Origin: Mesorhizobium sp. C432A
Lineage (GTDB): Bacteria; Pseudomonadota; Alphaproteobacteria; Rhizobiales; Rhizobiaceae
Reading direction: 5' to 3'
Assembly: GCF_030323145.1 (NCBI RefSeq)
Contig: NZ_CP100470.1
Span: 4,071,001-4,135,000 of the forward strand
DNA length: 64,000 nucleotides
In this document: piece after piece, positions 43,298 to 51,085 of the stretch
Position numbering within the stretch: position 1 is the first letter of the stretch
How the letters are laid out: the number at the start of each line of letters is the position of its first letter
Program-made: the position numbers and the translations under genes
Notes under the pieces: model-generated
What the model saw: the letters and a program-made list of their open reading frames with translations, nothing else
Told to the model about the DNA's origin: nothing
Databases searched by the model: none

Positions 43298-43571
43298 CTA
43301 CAAATGGGGGGCGCCAAAGCCAGCATCCCGACGTAGGTGGCCTCGCACTGCGGGCCAGCAGAGGTGTCCCCGATCAACATCGTAAATCCGCGTTCCCGAG
43401 CCTCCTTTTCGATCCCTTGAAGAATACCGGAAAGAACGGGTTCGCGATGTCCGACACCAGAACAATAAGCGCATCGGAACGACCCCGGCGAAAATCAATA
43501 GCTTGTCGATTGAACTGAAATCCGATCGACCTTGCAGCCTCGTTCACGCGGGTTCGGGTATCCTCCTTCAC
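43298..43571 (-). pseudogene. LacI family regulator fragment
   Basis: VKEDTRTRVNEAARSIGFQF, FRRGRSDALIVLVSDIANPF and, in another frame, MLIGDTSAGPQ are the linker and first strand-helix units of a LacI-type effector domain. The helix-turn-helix and most of the domain are missing, and a frameshift splits the rest. Confidence 0.65.
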
Positions 43572-44318
43572 GTCGCCTGTACGCTCGAATTTCTGCTTTT
43601 GAGGCGCTTAGCCGACTGGCGGCTCATCACGAGAGCGGTCCGGCAGCTTTAGGAGTAGTCGATTTGTAATATGGGTGCCAACTATTCGTCCCAATTGGGA
43701 CAGGCTGCGGCCGGCAAGCTGCGCCTAGGTCTCCCAAAAGGCTCAGGCGCTGGCATCGGAAAAGGGGCGGCTGCTAAATTCTGAATGACCGATATGAGGC
43801 GCATGCGGTCCGGCAGTATAGGGAACGAGAGCAGAAGGTCTGCTTCTGGTGCAAACCAGCGGAAAGGCGCCATTCCGCTGGTGGCGCGATCTTGGCCGCA
43901 ACGACGTTGGTTGCCGCTGCCTGAAAGCAGACACGGTGATACCGCGTTGGCAGCTTTGGCGCCTCAGAGCGATATTGAGGCTCAGGACGGTTTTAATCTC
44001 ACCTCGCGACCAATCAGCTTGGAAAAGCGGCATAGTCCGGATGCTCGTACCCCCAGCGGCCGGCGGAGATCGCATGATGCACGCCAGCTTCCTGCGCCGC
44101 CTCCAACACCTCCTCCGTGCTGTTGTCCTTGTCGGTGCAAACGAGCCAGCCTCCGCTTCTATGGTTTCCGAACGAATTAAAATGATCTTGAGAAAACCAT
44201 TATCAAATGCGCGTCCCGAAATGGGGGCGAAGGCGATGCCAGCGCATCGGAGCGGAAGTTCTATGCCGGCGACCCTCCGCGGAAGTCGGTGCGAAAACTC
44301 CTGCCACAGCCCGCAACC
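43572..44318. other. No intact gene; debris
   Basis: 43675-43775 is an inverted match to 29411-29505. On the minus strand 44043-44205 a start-less frame reads GGWLVCTDKDNSTEEVLEAA and ends HPDYAAFPS. Nothing else is recognisable. Confidence 0.45.
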
Positions 44319-44343
44319 GGAACATCAGATGTGCTGGTGCATT
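44319..44343 (+). promoter_or_regulatory. EcfG-like promoter for the BrkB gene
   Basis: GGAAC-N16-CATT, about 33 bases before the ATG at 44376. Confidence 0.45.
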
Positions 44344-44375
44344 GCTAGTGAACGCCAATTCGACTGGGGCGCAAA

Positions 44376-45254
44376 ATGCATCGCGCGATCACAAATGCAT
44401 GGGCAATGGTGCGAGAAGCCGTCGTTGGGTTCGTCAACGACAATGCTCTCAGCCATGGCGCAGCAATCGCTTTTTATGCCACAACATCGTTGGCGCCAAT
44501 TCTGCTCATCGTGGTTGCAATTGCGGGTCTCGCATTCGGTCACGAGGCAGCCCAAGCGGCATTGTCCGCCCAAATCACAGGGATGATGGGTACAGAAAGC
44601 GCAAATATCCTGCAAACCGCACTGAAGAGCGCATCCGAAAAGCCATCCGGCGGCACCTGGGCGGCGGTGATTGGCATCATCACCTTGCTTGTGAGCGCTT
44701 CCGGGGTCTTCGGCGAAATACAGCAGTCCTTGAACATGATATGGAAGGTCGAAGCGCAGGGCAGTTCGTTGTCGCGCCTGGTGCGCGCACGTGCGGTAAG
44801 TCTGGGACTGGTCACCGCACTTGGCTTCATGTTGCTCGTCTCTCTAGTCGCGAGCGCGGCGATTTCGGCCCTAGGCAACCTCATCAACGCACAGCTGCCG
44901 TTCGGGACACTTGTCCTGGCCGTTATCAACGCGGTCGTTTCTTTTGTCCTCCTCGCAGCTATTTTCGCCGCTATCTTCAAGATCTTGCCTGATCGAACCC
45001 TGGAATGGCGGGATGTCTGGATTGGCGCTGTTGTGACCGCTGCCCTGTTCACGCTCGGGAAATCGCTTATCGGTTGGTATATAGGCTCCAGCGCGGTCGC
45101 GGCCTCATATGGGGCCGCCGGTGGGCTGCTCGTCATCCTGTTGTGGGCTTACTACTCGGCGGAAATTTTTCTTTTTGGTGCGGAAATCACTCGCGCCTAC
45201 TCCATTCGACACGGCAGCAGGTCCGATCAGGAAGCTGTGCTTCACAATGCTTGA
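44376..45254 (+). CDS. YihY/virulence factor BrkB family membrane protein
   Basis: The 292-aa protein has six predicted transmembrane segments and the family hallmarks DNALSHGAAIAFYATTSLAP (about 22-41), GEIQQSLNMIWKVE (about 112-125) and YGAAGGLLVILLWAYYSAEI (about 245-264). BrkB/YihY are inner-membrane proteins of unclear biochemical role, once taken for RNase BN. Several rhizobial copies belong to stress loci, which fits the GGAAC element upstream. Confidence 0.9.
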   Translation: MHRAITNAWAMVREAVVGFVNDNALSHGAAIAFYATTSLAPILLIVVAIAGLAFGHEAAQAALSAQITGMMGTESANILQTALKSASEKPSGGTWAAVIGIITLLVSASGVFGEIQQSLNMIWKVEAQGSSLSRLVRARAVSLGLVTALGFMLLVSLVASAAISALGNLINAQLPFGTLVLAVINAVVSFVLLAAIFAAIFKILPDRTLEWRDVWIGAVVTAALFTLGKSLIGWYIGSSAVAASYGAAGGLLVILLWAYYSAEIFLFGAEITRAYSIRHGSRSDQEAVLHNA

Positions 45255-45276
45255 CCTGCAAGACATGCCACTATCG

Positions 45277-45373
45277 CCGGCTGATCCCCGGTCCTGATCG
45301 CGTACTCTGATCAGGTCTAGGCTCGCCGGGATCGAGGTGGTTGGGGTCTTCGCCCGGCGAGCTGTCCACCTGC
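45277..45373. repeat. About 97-bp dispersed repeat, copy 2
   Basis: Nearly identical to 29519-29615, including the CCTGATC-N9-GATCAGG hairpin. Confidence 0.75.
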
Positions 45374-45476
45374 ACGGAAAGTACTGGCCGTGGGTTTGCC
45401 CATCAGCCGTGACTTATCCAATATCGGTGCGGTTAAGCCCCACAAGCACGCCCAACTGCTGGGGGGCTTTTTTGGG

Positions 45477-45572
45477 TCAGTCGGGAACATCCTCGCCCTG
45501 AGGCTGTTCAGTCACACCCGGCTCGTTCTTAAGCGGTCCTGCCGGTGACCAAGATGGCCCCTCACTCATCAT
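45477..45572 (-). CDS. Possible 31-aa acidic peptide
   Basis: MMSEGPSWSPAGPLKNEPGV then TEQPQGEDVPD. The second half, LKNEPGVTEQPQ.EDVPD, is conserved in the other copy of the repeat (minus strand near 33.22-33.28 kb), where the start is frameshifted. Conservation of the frame end suggests it is or was translated. Ribosome site weak. Confidence 0.35.
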   Translation of the reverse strand: MMSEGPSWSPAGPLKNEPGVTEQPQGEDVPD

Positions 45573-45576
45573 GGTC

Positions 45577-45604
45577 GGCCCGCGCTCGGAAGCAAGCGCG
45601 GGCC
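45577..45604. terminator. Perfect 10-bp hairpin
   Basis: GGCCCGCGCT (45577-45586), 8-base loop, AGCGCGGGCC (45595-45604). No U-tract; conserved in repeat copy 1. Confidence 0.4.
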
Positions 45605-45817
45605 ATCCCTGAACAAGTCCGGGGCAACCGGCCAGGCAATTGCAGCATCGATGGTGGCCGGCCGCCTTGACCGAACTTGCGGGCCAATTCCTCCTAGGTT
45701 GACGACGAAATATCGGTAGCAATTTCTACAATTTTCAATTTGGCTGGAAACCCTTTCTACCCGCAAGCGTTGAATTAGCACGGCTGCATTAAAGCAGTTG
45801 CATTCGGAGGAATTTTG

Positions 45818-46102
45818 ATGAATTCGAAAATGCTCATTCTCGGCGCGACATTTGCCCTTATGACCGGATCGGCCTTTGCCGGCAATTCCACTGGCACGTC
45901 TGCGCTCGACGATCCTGCAAGAATGTCTCCTTTCTTCACGGACAGCAGCATGAAGACCATGAAGTCTGAGGCCGAAGCGAAAACCGCTTGGTCGGCTATG
46001 TCTCAGGAGGATAAGGACGCGGTGATGAAGGACTGCGCTGACGCAGATATTGCGAAGGCCCATGAGAACTTCTGCAAAGCTGCGATGATGATGGGCAAAT
46101 AG
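45818..46102 (+). CDS. Small secreted protein (94 aa) with Met/Lys-rich mature part
   Basis: GGAGGA lies 6 bases before ATG 45818. Signal peptide MNSKMLILGATFALMTGSAF-A; mature part has SSMKTMKSEAEAKTAWSAMS and two Cys (KDCADADIAKAHENFCKAA) likely to form a disulfide. A near-match GGAAA-N17-CGTT lies about 50 bases upstream. Family unknown; stress-linked secreted protein inferred. Confidence 0.7.
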   Translation: MNSKMLILGATFALMTGSAFAGNSTGTSALDDPARMSPFFTDSSMKTMKSEAEAKTAWSAMSQEDKDAVMKDCADADIAKAHENFCKAAMMMGK

Positions 46103-46236
46103 GCCCAGCACCTATCTTAATATAATACGCGCCCGCTGGCCCCGGCCGGCAGGCGTTTTCATTTGCCCTCGGACCCTGGGCCAATTCGCACAGTTGCTCC
46201 CCTGGGATGGCGCGGGCCACTCGATCTGAGACTCTG

Positions 46237-46464
46237 TCAATCGCCCGTCGGGCCTGATGCCCTCCATGGCGCAAGCCGGAATGCATAACGATTGCGGATG
46301 TGGCTGTTAAAATAGACTCCCTTGGCAAAGGCAGCTTTGAACGCAGCAACGGCCTCAGCAGGTACGTCCAAGAACTCGTAATGCTTCCCGCTCGCTACAA
46401 ACCAAACCGACAGAACCCTAGTGTTGGGGTCATATTCGAACTTGCGTATCGAGGTCGACGGCAT
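46237..46464 (-). CDS. KTSC domain protein (75 aa)
   Basis: IRKFEYDPNTRVLSVWFVAS, YEFLDVPAEAVAAFKAAFAK and GVYFNSHIRNRY span a complete KTSC domain (PF13619), a small domain often found alone or near nucleic-acid enzymes. Last gene of the four-gene minus-strand cassette. Ribosome site weak. A decayed copy is at 30914-31091. Confidence 0.85.
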   Translation of the reverse strand: MPSTSIRKFEYDPNTRVLSVWFVASGKHYEFLDVPAEAVAAFKAAFAKGVYFNSHIRNRYAFRLAPWRASGPTGD

Positions 46465-46507
46465 GGTATGCCATTCAAAAACTCAGCTAGCCGAGTTGGA
46501 TCGCCAG

Positions 46508-46702
46508 CTACAGGCTGAAACTGTATTCGAATATGTGGCCGCGCTTTTCGTCGGCAACCCTGATCCAGATGGGCTCGCTGGTGCGCAGAGTGACTTCGCG
46601 CTCTGTCGCTTCCCGCGCCGCCCTGATCGGCGTTGTCGCATGGACGATGTGGGTAGCCGTCACGGTATCGCCGTCCATTTCCTCAACGTGGAATTTCGGC
46701 AC
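46508..46702 (-). CDS. Cassette protein of 64 aa (MPKFHVEEM family)
   Basis: GTG start 6 bases after AGGA. MPKFHVEEMDGDTVTATHIV, then IRAAREATEREVTLRTSEPI and a beta-rich end. Two more copies exist in the window: 30705-30859 (decayed) and 49126-49184 (truncated). The start PK(F/Y).VEEM looks like a small beta-sheet domain. Function unknown; its constant company is the CxxC mini-protein and KTSC protein. Confidence 0.75.
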   Translation of the reverse strand: MPKFHVEEMDGDTVTATHIVHATTPIRAAREATEREVTLRTSEPIWIRVADEKRGHIFEYSFSL

Positions 46703-46710
46703 TTTTGGTC

Positions 46711-46893
46711 CTAAGCGTCCAGTTCGAGCGGCTCGTGCTCCGGATCGGCATGATAAGTGACCTGGCGAAAATCGCGCATATCAATCTGTTGCCCGCAAAC
46801 AGGGCAGGGGAGGAAATGCGCGAGTTCGCTCGCGGGCGGTCCTTCATGTCGGTGCCCGATTAATGGTCTGCCGAGATCAGATAGCCTGGTCAT
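46711..46893 (-). CDS. CxxC mini-protein (60 aa)
   Basis: MTRLSDLGRPLIGHRHEGPP leads to PCPVCGQQIDMRDFRQVTYH and PEHEPLELDA. One CxxC plus several His could bind a metal ion. Its ATG overlaps the DUF3606 stop (ATGA). Damaged copies at 35060-35232 and 49203-49373 keep the same ends. No named family known to me. Confidence 0.75.
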   Translation of the reverse strand: MTRLSDLGRPLIGHRHEGPPASELAHFLPCPVCGQQIDMRDFRQVTYHADPEHEPLELDA

Positions 46894-47078
46894 TGTTTCC
46901 GCAGCGCCTTGGCTACCCGCTCTAAAGTCTCGCGTTGGTTGCCGTGCTTCGCGATCAGCTCTTTGACCTGCTGGGGTGTGATGCCGGTCTTTGTTGCGAA
47001 ATATTCAACTTCATAATCCTCATCGGCCGAGACACGGTCCCGATCGCGGAAATCCCGCTTGCTCTTGTCATCGGCCAT
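46890..47078 (-). CDS. DUF3606 family protein (62 aa)
   Basis: From ATG 47078 (GGAGG site) MADDKSKRDFRDRDRVSADE, then DYEVEYFATKTGITPQQVKE, matches DUF3606 (PF12244), small stress-type proteins of rhizobia. First gene of the cassette, translationally coupled to the CxxC mini-protein and divergent from the DNA ligase gene 125 bp away. Confidence 0.88.
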   Translation of the reverse strand: MADDKSKRDFRDRDRVSADEDYEVEYFATKTGITPQQVKELIAKHGNQRETLERVAKALRKQ

Positions 47079-47153
47079 ATCGTTTCCTCCTTCGCTCATC
47101 CCGCAACGCCGAGTTGACGTGTTTGTTGCACCAAAAGGCTGATTTCCGGTTTC

Positions 47154-47178
47154 GGAACTATTTTAGCTTAATCTTATT
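47154..47178 (+). promoter_or_regulatory. EcfG-like promoter for the DNA ligase gene
   Basis: GGAAC-N18-TT (equivalent to GGAAC-N16-TATT), 25 bases before ATG 47203. The same arrangement and flanking GTCAGTGCAT is repeated at 52239-52263. Confidence 0.5.
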
Positions 47179-47202
47179 GAATCGCGGAGGGTGGGTCAGT
47201 GC

Positions 47203-48069
47203 ATGCGTTTGAAGTTCATCGAGCCGTTGATGCCGACCCTTGTGGAGAAGCCTCCCGAGGGTGGAGGCTGGACCCACGAGGTGAAGTTCGACGGCTACCG
47301 TTCCCAGATGATCATCGATGAAGACGGCACACGCATTTATACGCGCAATGGCCACGACTGGACTGCGAAATATCGCGACATGGTGAGAGAGGCCAAGCGC
47401 CTTGGTGCCAAAAGCGCCATTGTCGACGGCGAGATAGTCGTTCTGAACGACAGGGGCCTTTCGGACTTCGCAGCGCTGCGCAAAGCCATCACCCGCCGGC
47501 AACACGACTTGTATTTTGTTGCCTTTGATCTGCTTCATCTTAACGGCCACGATCTGCGCGATAAGGCGCTAGAGGAGCGGCGCGAGATCCTGGCCAGCAT
47601 GATCGAGCTCGGCGGGCGCATTCAATTCAGCGAGCCGCTGCCGGGCGAAGCGAAGGCCATCTTTCACTTGCTCGACAACGCCGGACTTGAAGGCATGGTG
47701 TCGAAGCGGAAGGACAGCAAATACCGAAGCGGTCCGTCGACCAACTGGCTGAAGGCCAAGTGCTATGCGATTGACGAGTTCGATCTGCTCGGCGTCGAGC
47801 GTGAAGCGGGCAAGCCGGCTTTCGCTCTGATGGCTGAGCGCGGCACCGGGCGTTATGTCGGAAGCGCATTCGTCACCTTGAACCGGGAAATGCGCGAGAG
47901 GCTATGGAAACGCGTCCAAGAGCACTCAGGCACGGCGCCCAAGGGCATCATGAAGCGGCCGGCCACGCAATGGGTCAAGCCGGGGCTGATCGGCCGCGTG
48001 AAGCACCTGCGCGGCGAGGACGACCTGCGGCATGCATCGCTGCAGGACTTCCGCGAGGAGAACAAATAG
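47203..48069 (+). CDS. ATP-dependent DNA ligase (LigD-type ligase domain, stand-alone)
   Basis: The 288-aa enzyme has the adenylation motif EVKFDGYR with Lys28, IVDGEIVVL (motif III), VAFDLLHLNG and the C-terminal OB-fold part ending with PATQWVKPGLIGRVKHLR. No polymerase or phosphoesterase domain is present. Rhizobia carry several LigD-like ligases used in end-joining repair with Ku; no ku gene is in the window. ATG 47203 is preferred over 47191. Pieces of a second copy lie at 51250-51430 and 52.27-52.36 kb. Confidence 0.9.
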   Translation: MRLKFIEPLMPTLVEKPPEGGGWTHEVKFDGYRSQMIIDEDGTRIYTRNGHDWTAKYRDMVREAKRLGAKSAIVDGEIVVLNDRGLSDFAALRKAITRRQHDLYFVAFDLLHLNGHDLRDKALEERREILASMIELGGRIQFSEPLPGEAKAIFHLLDNAGLEGMVSKRKDSKYRSGPSTNWLKAKCYAIDEFDLLGVEREAGKPAFALMAERGTGRYVGSAFVTLNREMRERLWKRVQEHSGTAPKGIMKRPATQWVKPGLIGRVKHLRGEDDLRHASLQDFREENK

Positions 48070-48235
48070 CAGCTCCACAACTGGTCATCGCTTTTGCGAG
48101 AGGCGCGCATCCTAACGCCGCAAAGGCGGAGCTGAACGCGATACCGCAGGAACTCGCCTCACGCTTGTCAACGGTTAACACGGCTAAGAACGCCTAACAC
48201 AATTCACTTCGTCACTGTCATTGCCAAGAATAGGT
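48070..48235. other. Spacer after the ligase gene
   Basis: Nothing supported. Confidence 0.4.
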
Positions 48236-48490
48236 ATGGAGTTTTTAGACATTTATTCATCTACTCGTGCTTTCTAGTGAGCTATGTCTTTCAGCACCTT
48301 CACCCGGATCTGGTTTGGAGGATGTCGTGGTCACGATCATAATTAATGCCGACAGCGGAGGTTTCCGCATGGCACATCTTACCGCCGATACGCCTATCTG
48401 ATCGCGTTCCCGTTTTTCGATCAATACCCAATCAAGCACTCAACGACCACACCGTTGCGCTGGTTGCGAGCTAAAACACCGCCGGCCTTG
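48236..48490 (+). pseudogene. Deletion remnant of a second TadG-TadE-TadE locus
   Basis: 48236-48318 matches 36403-36484 (leader and first codons of the TadG-like gene, FTRIWF); 48318-48490 matches about 38376-38556 (end of the last TadE-like gene, including its stop). The 1.9 kb between is missing. The junction lies in GGTTTG, shared in near-identical form (GGTTTG, GGTCTG) by both ends. Confidence 0.75.
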
Positions 48491-48526
48491 GTTTGGAAAA
48501 GGGGCTGACATCCTTGGAGGCGCATT

Positions 48527-48832
48527 ATGACAAAGATTTTTGAGATCCTGGTGGGAAGCATGGCCATTGGAGCCGTTCTCGCAAATCTTTGCATGCCGGC
48601 GAACGCCGCAGTTGGCGACGACGGAACCACTGCACCCATTGGCACGAGCGGTGCCACTGTCGGAACCGAGTCCCCCGACAATCCGACCAATACGGATCTG
48701 ACTCGCATTGTCGACGCTATGTCGAGCGCCGAAATCACTCGGTTCAAGAAGCGCTGCATCGACGTGATCGAGAGCCGGGGCGTTTATGATCGTGACCTGC
48801 GCCAGCTCTGCCTGCTGATCTGGCGCCACTAA
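48527..48832 (+). CDS. Small secreted protein (101 aa)
   Basis: A GGAGG site precedes ATG 48527. Signal MTKIFEILVGSMAIGAVLAN...ANA; Gly/Thr-rich linker; then a helical end with two Cys (FKKRCIDVIESRGVYDRDLR, LCLLIW). A good terminator follows at 48893. Family unknown. Confidence 0.65.
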   Translation: MTKIFEILVGSMAIGAVLANLCMPANAAVGDDGTTAPIGTSGATVGTESPDNPTNTDLTRIVDAMSSAEITRFKKRCIDVIESRGVYDRDLRQLCLLIWRH

Positions 48833-48892
48833 CCAAACCGTTCGCAAGTGCCGGAGCTGTCGACATGACACTCTCCAGTTCCGACAGTGGAG

Positions 48893-48918
48893 GCCCGCCC
48901 ACCGAAAGGTTGGCGGGC
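48893..48918 (+). terminator. Rho-independent terminator
   Basis: GCCCGCCCACC-GAAA-GGTTGGCGGGC with one mismatch, then TTTT. Ends the small secreted protein gene. Confidence 0.7.
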
Positions 48919-48976
48919 TTTTAGATAGCGGCCCTTACCCTACGGTTGGGTAAGTGTTTCCGCCCGATTACCTGGC

Positions 48977-49128
48977 GTGCAGGCTTTCGTGACACAGTCG
49001 GCAATAGCCAAGAACGCTCAATCGGCGCTCGATGCCGCTAATCAGGCGGTTGCCGACGCCAAAGCGGCGCTCGACGCGCTGAATGCGAAAGCGGCTGACC
49101 CGAATACCCCGCCCGAAGATGTCCTACG
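48977..49128 (+). pseudogene. Fragment of a second copy of the Gly-rich secreted protein
   Basis: AFVTQSAIAKNAQSALDAAN and DALNAKAADPNTPPEDV match the helical domain of the protein at 29909-30625. Both ends are missing; at 49128 it is fused to the truncated 64-aa cassette gene on the opposite strand. Confidence 0.65.
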
Positions 49129-49184
49129 ATGTGGGTGGCCGTCACGGTCTCGCCGGCCATTTCCTCGACATGGTATTTCGGCAT
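49126..49184 (-). pseudogene. Truncated copy of the 64-aa cassette gene
   Basis: MPKYHVEEMAGETVTATHIV, then the sequence breaks off at the junction with the secreted-protein fragment. Confidence 0.7.
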
Positions 49185-49202
49185 TTCGCGCGCTCCCAAG
49201 CG

Positions 49203-49373
49203 TCTAATTCAAGCGGCTCGTGATCTGGTTGCTCGTGCCACATCACTTGACGGAAGTCGCGGCGGTCAACCTGCTGGTCGCATATCGGGCCATAGGTCGA
49301 AACGGTCTTGTCCGTCTGCCGGCGAATGTGGTTTGCCGGGGATGCGTGGGCCAAGGTCTGCTATTCTGGTCAT
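49203..49373 (-). pseudogene. Decayed copy of the CxxC mini-protein
   Basis: MTRIADLGPRIPGKPH in one frame, TYGPICDQQVDRRDFRQVMW and PDHEPLELDA in another. The stop is also lost. Lies upstream of the truncated 64-aa gene, the same order as in the intact cassette. Confidence 0.7.
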
Positions 49374-49382
49374 GCTCGAACG

Positions 49383-49407
49383 AACACGATTCCGCGGCAA
49401 AAGTTCC
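49383..49407 (-). promoter_or_regulatory. EcfG/RpoE2-type promoter of the decayed cassette copy
   Basis: GGAAC-N16-TGTT just upstream of the ATG at 49373. Confidence 0.55.
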
Positions 49408-49422
49408 GTCAGTTTGGTCTTC

Positions 49423-49584
49423 TCAGTTGGTGAAAGACATCGCACCAAAGCGGAAGTCATTTGGTCGGCCGTCGAAATGTGCCTCCAAAGCGCAGTGCGC
49501 CACGGCGGTCGGTGCTTCCATCCCATAGAGTTCGATCGCAGATTGAGCGGCCTGACCTTGGTCGACGAGATCGGCAATCTTCAA
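49423..49584 (-). CDS. Possible small hypothetical protein (53 aa)
   Basis: A minus-strand frame reads LKIADLVDQGQAAQSAIELY and AHCALEAHFDGRPNDFRF, which looks like a genuine helical protein, but its only start is a TTG without a good ribosome site. It may be degraded. Confidence 0.3.
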   Translation of the reverse strand: MKIADLVDQGQAAQSAIELYGMEAPTAVAHCALEAHFDGRPNDFRFGAMSFTN

Positions 49585-49668
49585 AGCCGTAAATCAGCGC
49601 TCCGTATTGCGAGCCTTCCGGTATGAGTTCCGAGCCTAAGACGCTCCTGAGTAGGCTTTTCGCCCTTG

Positions 49669-49959
49669 TTATTTTCTCTGCCGCCGGCGCCACTGTCTAT
49701 TGTCGGTGGCGAGGCCGCTATCACCTTCTGAGCGGGCTAGCGATGGAGTGCCTTCGACGGTGAAGACGATTCCGGCATCCTCAAACGCTTTGCGGATGGC
49801 GGCGAGGTTGTGGGGACGCGGTTTCCTGAATTCGTTCTCAAGATCGCTGATCACCATTTCGCTAAGATTGGCCTTTGCGGCAAGTCGCACACGCGACCAG
49901 TTCAGTAGGGCTCGTGCTGCTTTAGATTGGTCCGCTGAGAGTACGGTTCGGCTGTCCAT
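49669..49959 (-). CDS. XRE family helix-turn-helix protein (96 aa)
   Basis: LLNWSRVRLAAKANLSEMVI and SDLENEFRKPRPHNLAAIRK form a Cro/CI-type helix-turn-helix, followed by FEDAGIVF, the usual ending of small rhizobial XRE proteins; the last 25 residues are variable. A GGAAC-N17-TGTT element ends only 9 bases before the ATG. Targets unknown. Confidence 0.82.
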   Translation of the reverse strand: MDSRTVLSADQSKAARALLNWSRVRLAAKANLSEMVISDLENEFRKPRPHNLAAIRKAFEDAGIVFTVEGTPSLARSEGDSGLATDNRQWRRRQRK

Positions 49960-50013
49960 AGACAGTCGAACATTCAGTATCGCTAAAATGTTCCTCTTGA
50001 CCTTCTGCGATTT

Positions 50014-50193
50014 CTAACGGCGTGAGGCCGGCCTCTCGCGTAACGCGGCAGGGTTTTCCAATAACTTTGCGGAACGCTGATCGTCACGCCGCAACGTCTT
50101 CTTTTTCGGCTTGGTCTTCTCAACCAGATCTGGCCTTTTCGCTATCAGGTAGTCAGCTTTGTTCGTTCGATAGTCTTCTTTGTGGATGGACAT
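50014..50193 (-). CDS. Small basic hypothetical protein (59 aa)
   Basis: From ATG 50193 (GGAGG site) MSIHKEDYRTNKADYLIAKR continues with a Lys/Arg-rich part (KTKPKKKTLRRDDQRSAKLL). The charge suggests nucleic-acid contact (inference). A perfect EcfG-type promoter is 26 bases upstream. Confidence 0.65.
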   Translation of the reverse strand: MSIHKEDYRTNKADYLIAKRPDLVEKTKPKKKTLRRDDQRSAKLLENPAALRERPASRR

Positions 50194-50218
50194 TGCTAGG
50201 ACCTCCATTGTGGAGATC

Positions 50219-50244
50219 AACGCGGCTGGAAGCCGGCACGTTCC
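50219..50244 (-). promoter_or_regulatory. EcfG/RpoE2-type promoter, perfect consensus
   Basis: GGAAC-N17-CGTT upstream of the basic small protein. Confidence 0.75.
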
Positions 50245-50299
50245 CAAAAATCGCTTGTTCAAGGCCGAGCCGAACGGTGGACGGATGCCAAAAACGCGA

Positions 50300-50327
50300 A
50301 AAGGGCGCGGTTCATGACGCGCCCTTT
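50300..50327. terminator. Strong rho-independent terminator
   Basis: AAAGGGCGCG (50300-50309), 8-base loop, CGCGCCCTTT (50318-50327), perfect 10-bp stem with A/T tracts on both sides. Ends the CsbD transcript on the minus strand. Confidence 0.75.
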
Positions 50328-50352
50328 ATTTGACTAGTCCAACTGTGCTAGC

Positions 50353-50556
50353 CTACGAGTCTTGCCGACCATACCAGTCGTCGACGTCTCGCCGCACTCG
50401 ATCCTTCTCAATGCCGTAGCGTTCCTGGATCGTACCTTCGAGCTGATCGCGGTTGCCGGCTATGCGGTCGAGATCATCATCAGTGAGCTTGCCCCACTGC
50501 TCCTTGACCTTACCTTTGAATTGCTTCCAATTTCCTTCGACGCGATTCCAATCCAT
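50353..50556 (-). CDS. CsbD-like stress protein (67 aa)
   Basis: MDWNRVEGNWKQFKGKVKEQ, WGKLTDDDLDRIAGNRDQLE and GTIQERYG match CsbD (PF05532) over its full length; in Bacillus it belongs to the sigma-B general stress regulon. ATG 50556 has a GGAGA site. A perfect EcfG-type promoter and a strong terminator make this a single-gene stress unit. Confidence 0.93.
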   Translation of the reverse strand: MDWNRVEGNWKQFKGKVKEQWGKLTDDDLDRIAGNRDQLEGTIQERYGIEKDRVRRDVDDWYGRQDS

Positions 50557-50587
50557 GATGGCGATCTCCTTCGTTGTCCTTTCGAAC

Positions 50588-50612
50588 AACGGTCGTATGG
50601 CCGTCAGGTTCC
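50588..50612 (-). promoter_or_regulatory. EcfG/RpoE2-type promoter for csbD-like gene, perfect consensus
   Basis: GGAAC-N16-CGTT, 32 bases before the ATG. Confidence 0.8.
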
Positions 50613-50900
50613 GCTGCAGGTAAGCGCGCCTGCTCGTGATCTAGCAATGGAACCTAATGCCCATCGCCAGCTTGAGGGCGCCGGCCTTTTCAGTTTTTGG
50701 AACACAGCGGGCCTTTCGCCGTTGGGTGCAATGGAACAGCTTCGCAAGGAAATGCAGGTGCTCGCCGATCCGGGCATCTGGGTCGCGCGGCATTGCTGAT
50801 CCCTTATGGGATCGGTGTCGCACTGCTTCTGTGGGTAGCCGGTTGACGGACCGGCTAGCGCGCTGGCGACGAAAGATGAGCGGATTCCATAGAAGCCGCC

Positions 50901-51085
50901 TTAACTAGGCGGCTGGGTAGGGTCATTGCGCTCGGCCATCTGTTCCAAGAGCTTCCTTGACGCAGCCAGGACGCGGCGTGTCTCGTCGATGGTCGTACGT
51001 AGGGAGTTGAGTTCGCCGACCGTCCGGCGTGGTTCCGGCGGGCGCTTTCGAGGTATGAATCGTCAGGCTTCCAACGGTCTGTCAT
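50901..51085 (-). pseudogene. Frameshifted small helical gene
   Basis: MTDRWKPDDSYLESARRNHA in one frame, then TVGELNSLRTTIDETRRVLA and LLEQMAERNDP in another to the TAA at 50901. The ATG overlaps the DUF6894 stop (ATGA). One base explains the shift. Confidence 0.5.

Larger units (their letters stand above)
45463..45605. repeat. About 145-bp dispersed repeat, copy 2
   Basis: Counterpart of 33215-33361. Includes the intact 31-aa frame and the perfect hairpin at 45577-45604. Confidence 0.75.

Noticed and set aside
43220..43310. Possible attachment site or integrase end near the LacI fragment
   Set aside because: Sequence resembles debris; no tRNA, integrase motif or flanking repeat could be found.
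44043..44205. Protein-like minus-strand frame (GGWLVCTDKDNSTEEV)
   Set aside because: An in-frame stop precedes it and no start codon is available; only noted as debris.
47079..47202. EcfG promoter for the DUF3606 cassette
   Set aside because: GGAAA occurs but no GTT at 16-17 bp; only the divergent ligase has a match.
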